A stretch of DNA of 64,000 nt from Lutraria lutraria (lineage: Eukaryota; Mollusca; Bivalvia; Venerida; Mactridae): the NCBI GenBank assembly GCA_964023205.1, contig OZ026841.1, positions 25,196,561-25,260,560 on the forward strand, read 5' to 3'. Of this stretch, positions 24,056-36,100 are shown in pieces. The notes below the pieces were generated by a model, which saw only the letters and a list, made by a program, of their open reading frames with translations, had not been told where the DNA came from and made no database searches. How positions within the stretch are numbered: the first letter of the stretch is position 1; each line of letters opens with the position of its first letter. The position numbers were made by a program, and so were the translations under genes.

Positions 24056-25660
24056 TAGTCACAATATATACCTCACTGTTAAGACCACCTTGAGATCAAA
24101 GGAAGCGATCTCAGTTATGATGTGGTCTCATTATAAAGTTGAACTGTATACATGAATTATTGAAAGCCCGATCGAAAGTAAAATTAATGGACGTTATTAT
24201 AATTGGAGCATATAACCAAGGACAGGGAGAAGACATTGGGGGTGACTAAATATACTTGTGGACCGTTGTTTTTCTTTCATAGTTCAATGTACCGTAAAAC
24301 GTCAATTAGCTATCACTTCAAGGATAAAACCAAGTCATACCGACCCCTATTCCGGACCGATATAAAAAAATGAAGAACAGATCAGAGCAGAACAGAATAA
24401 TTCATATAGCAAGATATACATGTAGCTTTAAATTTATACCGTTATTCTCCATTACATATTATTTACAAAATTATATATTTCACGCCCTTTTAGCATGTAC
24501 ATGTAGATATAATACATATATAATATGCATTGTACATACATTGTATATATGTAATATACAGTTTATGTTTGAATTCTAAAATCGAGTTTTTTATGTCCGG
24601 GTAAAAAAATCATCGTCCTACGTGATCATTCCGTCATAATAAGTTAAATTATCGAATTATGTCAAGCATTGAGTTTTATCAGATCAGGGACACAATATTG
24701 TATTATACGAGGGACGATCCAGAAATGCATACACCTTGTTTTTAGAAAGTTTAGTTTTAGAAGCAGGTTAATGACTTTCTTATACATGTATAAGTAACTT
24801 CAAATAGTGTACAACATGTTAATATAACAGTGCTCAGCGTCATAATTCATAGACACCCTTCGTACATGTGTGTAGTGTATAAATATGGTGCCCCTTATCT
24901 GATTCAGCAAGTCCCATGAGGATGTTGGTGGTGGTGGATGTATTCTCACATACGTCGTTAATAGATCTGTTGTGTGAATATTTAAATTATAAGTTATAAC
25001 TTACTCCGATTTCGAATTAAATCAACGAATGCGCGTAATGGAAACCCGACTGTGGTTTTATTCTTTACAGATTATAAATATGCCTCTTTTCATGCATTAG
25101 TATAGTATTAAATATATACATTATGTATATCAAGCAAAGATACAGAATACCCAAAATTTTATTTTACACCTTCACTTTAAATGTCGTATTTCCAGATTCT
25201 ATCATCATGCTGTGGTTTATTTATGATAAAAACCCTTACCCTGTTTTAAAACCTTGGATTTTGTCTACAGGCCATTTTATAATGATATATAATTTAAAAC
25301 TTGTCATTACGAAATACCACGAAACAGGCGATGTAGTCAGAAAATAAAGGAATAACATACAATAAGAAATCATGAAATTGAACATAGACATGAACTGATA
25401 TATAGAACGGGAACTAGCTTAACAACTGAACAGTGGATGTAGAAAAACGTGGTACTTCGGTACGCACAAAAAATTCGTAAATTTAATTGCGCGCCGAGCG
25501 AGTGACGGCTATGAAAACTGAACTATCGGTTAGTTAAAAAAACATGTCATTTAGGTGTAAAAATGCTTGATTCTAGTTACGCTCATTAAAAATAGGATAG
25601 GAAGATCGAGGATTTTTTGTTCTGTCTTGAAAGCATGTGGAAAGGTAAAAAAAAGGAGAA
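24056..25660. other. No gene seen
   Basis: This interval contains a decayed MITE-like piece at about 24058-24150 (ACTGTTAAGACCACCTTGAG, related to 37782-37968) and a mariner-like terminus at 24713-24735 (TACGAGGGACGATCCAGAAA) without an identifiable partner end. Confidence 0.4.
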
Positions 25661-25662
25661 AC

Positions 25663-25826
25663 TGTACCACTCCTCGGGCTTAATGAAAATCTTAATGAAA
25701 ACTGATGTACCACTCCTCGGGCTTAATGAAAATCTTAATGAAAACTGATGTACCACTCCTCGGGCTTAATGAAAATCTTAATGAAAATTGATGTACCACT
25801 CCTCGGGCTTAATGAAAAGCTTGGAT
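25663..25826. repeat. 43-bp minisatellite, nearly four copies
   Basis: TGTACCACTCCTCGGGCTTA recurs at 25663, 25706, 25749 and 25792, an exact 43-bp period. The last copy diverges after GAAAAG. It lies directly upstream of the mariner-like element. Confidence 0.95.
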
Positions 25827-25883
25827 AGCGGGGAAAATAGGGAAGGTCGGGTAACCAGAGACAAACAATGGTTTTACGCCTTA

Positions 25884-27040
25884 CGAGGGATGTTCGATAA
25901 GTAATGTGTTTTCTGTCGTATTTTAAAAAGAACCGAGTTAAATGGTCAAAATAACTTTCCATCCGCACAAAGTATTTCCCGTGGAAAGAAATACAAAACT
26001 GTGAATACATTTCTGAAATGCGTAACGGGTGGCTGATTTGGATATACAATGTACTTCAAGGACACTGACAATCAGAGGAGTCAGGGGTTTGTCTGAAATG
26101 ATATCAACGACCAGATAATAATTTTTTTTTCAGTTTTTGAAAAGGGAAAAAGTCTCAGGGAGCAGGATCTGGTGAGTACGGTGTGTGCGATAGAACGGTT
26201 CCTTCTCCGACTTCAGAGACTGGTTTACAATGTCAGATTAATGTGCTGGAGCATTATCATGGAGTAGGCAAACATGTTGAAAGCCATTAACTGCACATCG
26301 TTCTTGAGCTTTCTAAGTGCAAAATCACGGAAATACCGTCCTGTGCTGCGTTTGCCATTAGGCATAGACATTTGTTTGGCTATTCCGTCACATGAGAAGA
26401 ATATGGCATATATATTTTGTTTTGAATTTGGAAACTTTCTGAGCAATTGTTTTGACGTTTGTACGCGTACCCTTTTTGATCATCTGTCAATAAAGCCATA
26501 AAGGGGATATCCATATGGCATTAGATATTTCAAAAATACTCTTCGGAATGAAATTACTCTCGATAGTGAAATGCCAACAGATTTCACAACATCGCGAATC
26601 GTATATCTGCCATCCCTTTCAATTATTTCCGTGACTAATCCTGTTGCAGTCACTGGTCGTCATGATTTTGCAGATTTTAACTGTCTCCATGCAAGGAACA
26701 AAAAGTTTTTTTCAACTACCACCTGTCACATAAGTTACCTTACGGGACCTATAAACTTACCCCAGTTAGTTATAAATTAGCTTCAAAGTATGACCGAGTT
26801 TTCTACAAAGTTTCATGTAAGCTCAAATTTCTTAAAAATTCTCATCACGCTTTCCAACCATTTTTTCAACAGTGGTAAACGAATGGCTCTCTTGAAATAA
26901 AGATTTTTGCCAATAATATTTTGTGTTGAACCATTGTAAAGGTATTGAATAGAGCTATCCAGACGTATCAATATAAGTGAAATCGTGCATGTTGTTTTCG
27001 TATAATAGTACAATACACAATACATATCGAACATCCCTCG
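25884..27040 (-). mobile_element. Mariner-like DNA transposon with intact ends and decayed transposase
   Basis: The element is 1157 bp with near-perfect terminal inverted repeats: CGAGGGATGTTCGATAAGTA at the left, and at the right the inverted CGAGGGATGTTCGATATGTA. Both are flanked by the TA target duplication (25882-25883 and 27041-27042). On the minus strand, fragments of a mariner-type transposase remain, best seen at 26225-26446 (FFSCDGIAKQMSMPNGKRST, then a degenerate version of the HDNAPAH region). No continuous frame survives. The clean ends suggest insertion was not very ancient, or that end selection by related active elements persisted. Confidence 0.8.
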
Positions 27041-27182
27041 TATATCAATCATATTCTGCAGACGTCTATCGCAAAACCTTATAATGGTCTTAAAAACATT
27101 CTGATATGTTGAAATTATTACATTTCTGTTCATTTTGCTGTAAATTAGAAGTGTTATTTGATTTGTAAATTTATATTTACAG

Positions 27183-30100
27183 ATGTTTTTCACATAATGC
27201 ATTAGAAAATACTTTTGCCATGGACGATGAAAAGAAAGAAGAGTCAGGTCTGATAGAATGGCCTACATTTAACAATGGAGACAATCTCGAGGTATCATAT
27301 TCTCCCACATCTGAAAATGAAAAAATCTTCACCAATTTTAAACCATCAACTGAAATACGAAATAAGAAAAGAAAACCAAAACAGAAGCCAAGAGGTCTAA
27401 GACTTGTATCAGGTTGGTTCTTTTAGTTTTTACTAGTCTTTTCAATGTCCATCTTTTCAGGACCATTAGAGTGATCTCCCCTGATTATTGACAATGTTTA
27501 TTTAATATTCTATTTTATCATCGGTCATTTTATTTATTATACCCCCAGATATGAAATATATGGGGGCTATATTGGATTCACGCTTGACGGTCGGTCGGTC
27601 GGTCGGTCGGTCGGTCGGTCCGTGCGTCTGTAGACACAATTTGTCCGGAGAATTTCTCAGCAGCTACTTACAGGATTTCAATGAAACTTCACAGAAGTGA
27701 TCAGTAGTAAGCCTAGTTGTGCTAGCTTAAAGCATTTTTCGTTCGGATTAATTTTCATTGAGTTATGCCCCTTTGTTGTTTTTATTCAGTATATACAATA
27801 GGCAAAATTTGTCCGGACATTTTCTCAGCAACTACTCACAGGATCTCAATGAAACTTCACAGAAGTGATCAGTAGTAAGCCTAGTTGTGCATGCTTAAAG
27901 TAATTTTCGTTCGGATTAATTATCACTGAGTTATACCCCTTTGTTGTTTTTATACAGTATATACAATAAGCAAATTTTGTCCGGACAATTTCTCAGCAAC
28001 TACTCACAGGATTTCAATGAAACTTCACAGAAGTAATAAGTAGTTAGCGTTGTTGTGCATGCTTAAATCATTTTCCATTTGGATTGATTTTCACTGAGTT
28101 ATTGCCCTTTGTTATTTTTCTACAGCATATACAATAGGCAAATTTTGTCCTGACTAATTCTCATTGACTACTGCCAGGAATTCTATAAAACTTCTCAGAA
28201 GTGATAAGTAGTTAGCCTAGTTGTGCATGCATTAAGCTTGTCTTGGTTGGTTAAATTTTCACTGAGTTATGGCCCTTTGTTGTTTTTTATACAGTGTATA
28301 TACAATATCTCAGTAACTACTCATAGGAATTCTATGAAACTTCACAGAAGTTATAAAAAGTAAGCCAAGTTGTGCATGCAATAACCAGGTTTTGTTTGGA
28401 TTAATTTTCACTGAGTTATGGCCCTTTGTTTTATACAATTAGGTAAATTTTTCCCGTACCATTTCTCAGCAACTACATGCAGGAATTCAGTGAAACTTCT
28501 TAGAAGTGATAAGTAGTTTGCCAAGTTGTGCATGTCCACAATAGGTTTTGTCCAAGTAAATTTTAATGAGTTATGGCCCTTTGTTATTTTTTATATAATG
28601 TATATTTTGAAACTGGTCAGGATATATCTAAGCAACAATTTGCACGTATTAAAAAATGAAAATGCATTATATTTCCCTCTGTAAAATGTAACAACTGTGT
28701 CAAGGCCGCATCTGGGGGTATTCATCACCTTTAGTGATAGTTCTAGTTAAATAATGTTTCCATATTCTTAATATTAAATCAACCAGGATTTTTAACAACA
28801 TCCGTTCTTGTACTGTTTCGGCATATTTAAAAACTGGATTTATTGAATTGATAAAATTATACATATGGTCAAATTTTCTTCCAAGTTATTGGTTCTATTT
28901 TATAACGACTGGGCATGTTTTAGTGTATACATAACATGATAATTTTATGAAAAACAAAAAAATACATAAAATGATAATTATTGTAGAATCTGAGATATAT
29001 GGAAAGAGACGATCGTGTTTCAATGACCGGAAACGTTGTGTAGTAATCTCCGTCCTCATCACGTGTGTTATCATCATTGTAGCAATTAGTATTTTCTTAG
29101 GAATCTATTTCGGAGGTAAGTGGAAAACGCATTCAATTGAAATGCCTTGTCTTTCTACACAATAGTATTACATCCAGATCCGTTTGGAACGGTGTTTTTA
29201 TGTCATCGTATCGATAGATTAGGGGTATATTTCTTTTGGCCTCCGCCTGTTTGTCTGTCTGCCTGTCTGTTTGTACCAAACTTTAACCTTGACTATAAAA
29301 TCAAAACGCTTCCACTTACATCCATCAAACCTCATATGTTGGTTCTTCATGACAACTTCTTCAGGACCTGTGCATATTAAGATAAGTAGGTCAAAGGTCA
29401 AGGTCATCCGGAGGGGGCAATGTGTTTCAAAATACAAACTGTTTCCTCTTGGATTTAAAATCGTACCTTTTGCAAGAGTTATATGGCGCCTTTTCCAGTT
29501 TTGACGGTAGAAGAAGTCCCTCGATCAGCGAACACCTGATATAACTATAAACTAGCCGGACAACAACTTCGTCGGAAATGTGTAGTCTTACGATTTGCAA
29601 AGATATTTAGGCACAGTTTTCAATTACAAAATGTACAGGTATATACTTGTACATTCAATTTTCAGATTGGTCGAATATACCATGGATGTTATGTAATATA
29701 GCATCCATGAATATACGGGTATCATACATTTATACGTATCTTGCACAAAGTAATAATATATAATCGTACTCCTAACTATAAAATTAACAAAGCTTTATAC
29801 TTTCATTGCACTGAATGACAATTACAAACCTCTATTCGTTCTTTAACTACAATAAACATACTTTCAGTTGTAACTGCCGACAAATCATCTGACACCTCAC
29901 AGTCTGCCAGTTCTGGTAAGTTTGCTTTCTTGGTTATAAAAATATACTTTAAATGCATACATCAGTTACGTTCCTACATATTTTCTTGATGGTCAGATAG
30001 CCACTGCCCTTTAATAGCTTCAATCACTATATAAGTATTTACGCAAGGAACCAGCCCCCCCCCCCCCCCCTCCTGGTTATAATAAACAGATGATAAAATG

Positions 30101-33100
30101 AAATATCTCCCTCTTGCAACAATACTAGCAGTTTTGCATTGAACCTCCCCGTTTGTTGAATTTGGTGTTTTATTACTAGTACCATATTATCATTAATTTC
30201 TATGTGCGAAAATCCTATGGACCTATGAAGGACAATTGTTTATGATTTGTTAAATCTGGCTTTTATAAATGTTTTAAAGATGCTGAGGCAACTGAGCCGT
30301 CACTAAACGTATTACCATTAAAGGCCAATAAGGGATCCATGTATTTTCATAGTTTTAGTCCTTGGAAATTGTGAAAAGACCTGCTAACATAATTATTCCA
30401 AAACCGTTAAGTTTTTTTTTCACTTTTTTCATTATAGAGTATTATCTTACCTAATTCGTTACTTTTAATAATATTTATGGCTGTCAGTGAACGAAGAATG
30501 AACTAGTTTCATTGACTGGATGACAACATAACAAATAAATATTTACTAGTATTTCCCGACGGCGCATTTTTAGTCTTCAGAAATTTGGGTTACCCGAATA
30601 ACAATAATAATGACAAAATTTTCGAAAAGAAATGCTTTGTATTGCATATTGTAGTTTTTATACGATTCTATATCATAACAATTCATTTCGTTAATTACTC
30701 TAACGCGTTCTATTTTCAGCGGACCAGAACTCAAAATCTACAACAACAGTCAAAACACCATCTAAAGCAACAACTAAAAGACCTGTTACATTGCCACCAA
30801 CTACAGCACCAACAACGACTATAACACCCAAGCCAACAACAGCTCCGCCCACGAAGCCGAAAACTATAAAAACAACAACAAGAACATCAACAACAACTTC
30901 CACGACGACCACCACCACCACAACAACAACGACAACACCACCTCCGACGACAACGCCAGTAGCACATTTCGCAGGAAGTCAAGATGAAATTGATAATATT
31001 ATATCGTTAGCAGAGAAATGTTCAGAAAAGATTATTTATACAACTGACGGTAAAAGTGATAAAGAAAAATGCAGGTGATTAATTAGATCTTACCAGCTCC
31101 TCTAATACAACAGATCTGGCCGTCTCGTGTCTACTATTCATTGAAAAAATGCAAAAAAGAAAGGACCTTTTGTCTGCTTATTATTTAACTATTTACCAAA
31201 TTACTATTAACACATATATATAATATATAGTTATTACCCTTTAAATATACTAACAAGAAGTACCAAAATCGTTTAAAAAGGCTGTTAAATTGTGGTGTAT
31301 CATTAAATCGTTTTCCATGCCATAGTAAAATGGTAGAACATTAAATTTTAGTTCTAAATATTTTAATCATCTAGTACATAATCCTTTGCTAATCACAACT
31401 GAATTGATATAAGTTTTGAAAAATATGTAAAAATATTGTATTATACCGTAAAGGAATATATCATTGTTTCAGTTTGTATTTTGAAATGGTACAATGCGTG
31501 TATATAATATCAATCGAAAATAAAGTACTTGTACCTGTGGATGACTTAGGAAGAATAATAGAAGAAAATAAATCAACTATCTTCCCTTCCTGGATTAAGA
31601 TAAAACCATTAGAATGCCGAGGTATTTAAAACTATTTTTCCAATGGATTACCATGATGATGTCATTGTACATGCTGGTGTTACATACTTTGGTGATTTTG
31701 AATTATTATCCTCTCGCGGCAGGAGTCTTGCCGTAAACAGTTTTGTCCAAAGTCTTAATCAGGCCGGAGCTTTGGCTTTCTCAATTAACTTTTTCCATCA
31801 GTGTATACCAAAAGAACAACACGTTTATAACAGTACAATGGAATCTCATAGCATCTCATGTAGATTTCTAGTTTCATTAATATCTTTATGCTGGTACATG
31901 TTCTATCTGTAAGTAACTTAATAAGATATTTTTAAAGAATAAAACAGTTTTCCAAAACATGGACATGACGTACAAATAGTCATTTTGGCATAAAGCTGAT
32001 TAAAGTATAGAATGTTCGTGTATCAATATGTTTATCATCATTTCTACATTTGATGTTGCAGTTGACGGTGTTTTACGTTTAGAAAATGTTACCAAACTGC
32101 CTGCAACACCAGCTGAAATGTGTTCAAGTGTCGATGCTTTAATACATTATGCCAAAACAACATGTGATTTCATTCAGGACAAAGAAGTCTTCGTAACACT
32201 ACCTGAGAATGAAAAATGCAGGTAAATAGTTAAAGTAAAATGTAAACACAAAATGTACCTAGAAATACTGTGTTATAATAGTTTTAATTCTTATAAACAT
32301 TTGTTAAGCAATTTTACCTATTGTATTGTTTCACAGACATGTCTTAACTAAAATAGTAAACTAAAAAATCATGTCAATAGTTAACATTTTAGTCATTTAC
32401 TTTTCTTTCGTGGCTGACAAAAAAAACCTATTACATCATCAGTTTACAAAAAGAATACTTGTAGATAAAACGTCTTAAACATACCAATACTCATAAGAAG
32501 CAAAATGCTACTTTCTTAATTTTTTGCTATGTGTGGTTAATTTTACCTCCTATGAAGTTGTTTCACTTTTTACGTCATATCCGCTGAGTACAAATTTCAC
32601 AGCAAGATTTACAGTATGGGTCTTTTTTGCCATTGCCCATGTGTTTAGTATTTTCTTCGTAATCTATATGGTATATTGGTGTTCAGTACCTTTGAAAGTG
32701 TATCAAATATGAGCTAGTGTACTCGGTCTTGGTCTAGTTGATAGTGTGCTGGACTTGTTGCTTCATCCTTGTAGAAGGGTAAGTTAGTACTGCATTGTTA
32801 GGGTACAGTCCAGGAAAACTGGTTAAAGTCCCATATGCACATAAATGTCGTAATAGTTTCTGTTTGTTCTATAACAGAGGAATCCTGTGTATTTTCCTCC
32901 CGCGCATACTTTATAGCAAGGAAAAATGTTTCCAAAACCAATATCGTATTTTTTTCAATATCATTGAAATAAATACTATTTAAAGAACACCCGTGTTTTC
33001 CCGCAGACAAGTTATGCACACGTCGTGAAGTGACGTCACGCGCTCTACGTATTTCAAGTTTACAAAAGCAAAAATCACAGTGAAATGACTGTTTTTAGAA

Positions 33101-36100
33101 GAAAACGTGCCTGTTTCGTCAGTAATATTTATCTTGGGATAATATCAGCAATTGAATGTTTTTGCATACTTTTTTCTATAGCAAAAAGCTAATGGGACTT
33201 TAAGTGAACCGGCCGATTTACAAAATGTATACAACTGAAAATTGATTAATTATGGTGCTGTTGCATCCACTGAAAATCAAGTGTGAGATGAGTGTAATCA
33301 GGGCTTGAAATTAACACTACCAACTAGCAAAATGCTAATGAAAAATAGATTTTGCTAGTTCATTTTACGACAACTAGCTTTTTTGCGAGTGGAACTGAGT
33401 GTCACAATAACTTTATTTTTTATGCAATACAAGATTGCAAGTACATGTACATAAAATACAACCTATTTTGTTATGACATGAATATTTCTGATAAACAAAT
33501 TCCTAGTGGATTTTAAATTTTGCTTTTTGAAATATTGTGTACTAGCAAAAAATTGCTAGTGGCAGAAAAAGTTAAATTCGAACCCTGACAGTGTAAAATC
33601 TGGTAAGTAATAAATAAATCAGATTGTTTAAGTTTTAATACATGCGTGTATATATTAGTTTGTACAATCTAGGTTGTTGTGGGGTATAGGAGGATGTGTG
33701 GCACATGCTATGAAATGCGAATCTGGTGAAATTTCGGCAATCATAGAAAATTACAGTGATGCGTTTGAAACAAAATTACAGACAGCTTGGAACCATTCGC
33801 TATGCAGAGGTTTTTACATTTGTTTTCTTTGTAAAAAAGCATGCATGTAGTCTTTAATAAGGGGTAGTAATTTTAATGTTGTATCTTTTTATAGCTCATA
33901 GAAACGTTTTTACGAGGAAAGGCGAACGTATTGATTAGTGGATTGAAAATGTGTAATTCTACTTTAATTGTTCTGTTCAAGTGGGGAAATTCAAATCTGA
34001 AGAACTTTTTTCTTTAACATTTGACCCAACTACTAGTACCCAACTACACACTTTCTTAAAAGCAAATAGGGCCCATATGCTAGAGCGCTTCACGGAATTT
34101 TCAAAAGCCGCTTAGCATATATACTGCACAAATACCCGAACAATAAGAAACTATCCTTAATTAAACACAGTTTTATCATTTACAAGTATCTGAAGGGAAT
34201 ACTTAGTATACAAATAACTCGTTCTGTTTGTCTGCTAATAGATTTTTACGTTTCTTTGAACAGATTTACATCAAAAGTCTGTACAAAGTTCAAGTTGTGA
34301 AGTGGAGTTATACACCTATATGGATTCAATCTACTTCTCTTGTGCCAGACTCATAAAAGATGGAAATAAAATCGCCGAGAATATAAATAAGAATGATGCA
34401 GACAGTGCCACATCACTGTAAGTATATAAGATTACGTTTTACTTACAATTAAGAGATTCTCTGTTTACATATGATATTGGTTTTAAGTCCCGGACATATT
34501 ATGAATATTTGGTTTGTCATGTCTACACATGTAATTGACAGTCCGTCTTCACAAATGCAAAATCTACACTCCGGCGTACGACTGTAAATAGAGATTTTTT
34601 AATGAGGTCCACGTACATACTTGTGATAATATACACAAATGTATATCATAGATCGTATACATGTACTGGTATTTGTTGTATTTGTTCAATGTTTGGATTT
34701 GATCTTTACTGTTGAGTTGAGCGTGTATGGATAAGATAACATACGTGGTGCAATGTGAAAAGGAAACATACCATATGATATAACTCTTTGATTACAAAAT
34801 ACATCACTATGCATTTATCCTGGAATGAATGTATTTTGTATCATTTTGAACATTACGGAGACCGGCTTTGAATGTTGTTGATTTGGGTAACTCTACCTTT
34901 TTTATTCTACAGCCTGTTCAACGCTTTCTTCGAATGCAGCTACAATCGCTTGCCAAGTGATCTTCGATCAAGTACTTGTGACGGGAACAAGAATGCTCTA
35001 CGTTCTGTTACCTATGACATCGTCCATACCGCTGACAAAGTTTCATCGGATAAATATTTGATGGACTTAACGTGTTGTATTGGTAAGTTAAATTTATAGC
35101 CATATCGGTATGATAAATAACTTATGTCATTAAAAATACCAATGTCTCACACAGTATCATTGGCCAAAACAATTATCTGATACGTTTGCTACGGTCGTTG
35201 CTTTTCTTTTTTACTTTTTAAACTTAAGTCTTGCCACGATACTTTCAGTCTATAGTTTAGGCAAATTTGGTTGTTGATGTAAACGCCTGAGAAATGTATT
35301 GCGGGCATGTGAAAACTAGACTATGAACATACTCGCGTATCCATTCCTATTGTCAGGGCGTTTAGATGCAAGCCTTTTTTCTTTTGTCAAACAGTTCATG
35401 TAAAACGTTCATACGTCATGGTTATATATATTTTTTATGTTTTTTCATCGTAGTCCCCTCCAGGAACTTGTGCTTGTCTTGTAGATAAGCACATTCTGTC
35501 GCAATATTTCCTATTCCAAGACCATCAATTTTCTTAAGATTTGTTATACAGTAAACATGTTTTTCGTTGATTGTAGACAAAACAGAAAACCCTGTAATCC
35601 AACCATCTCTACAGTTACTTGTGTACGTAGATTCACATTGTAATGAAAACTTCCGTAATCTATTTCAAAATCAAATTTGTAGGTAAGTACACACCCAGTT
35701 TAATATGGTCGTTATATGACGTTGATCATAACGTATGCTCTCTTTATCTATACTCTGACAAATAATAAATGAGGATTGACCTCTTGGGATATCTTGTATT
35801 ACTGTATTACTGCTGTTAAATTTATTGGAAGAGAACTTAACTGATGCAAATACTAGTAGAAATGAACCCTTTGTGAAAAAGATCATTTGTTGCATCCTCT
35901 GTAAGTATATAAGATGAGGAGACATCCGTGTTTGAGTGCTAAAGGTCTCTGACAAATTTGTAATCAACAGTCCATCAATAATGTGAGTTCACATCCCACT
36001 TGGACCCAGAAATAATTTATATTTGATGACGCTGTCTTTTTGGCATATTTGACAGAGGGCCAGTGGTCCGAGTTCATCCACCGTTAATGTTGTAAAACTC

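Noticed and set aside
25663..25826. Regular 43-bp repeats resembling a CRISPR array
   Set aside because: The copies are contiguous without variable spacers and the genome is eukaryotic, so this is a minisatellite.
30700..30921. Minus-strand Val-rich frame
   Set aside because: It is the antisense of the Thr-rich stalk exon (ACA/ACC codons read backwards as Val/Gly).
31643..31912. 89-codon frame inside intron 5 with a hydrophobic end
   Set aside because: No in-frame acceptor or donor fits; exons 5 and 6 join directly in phase. An alternative terminal exon cannot be excluded, but nothing supports it.
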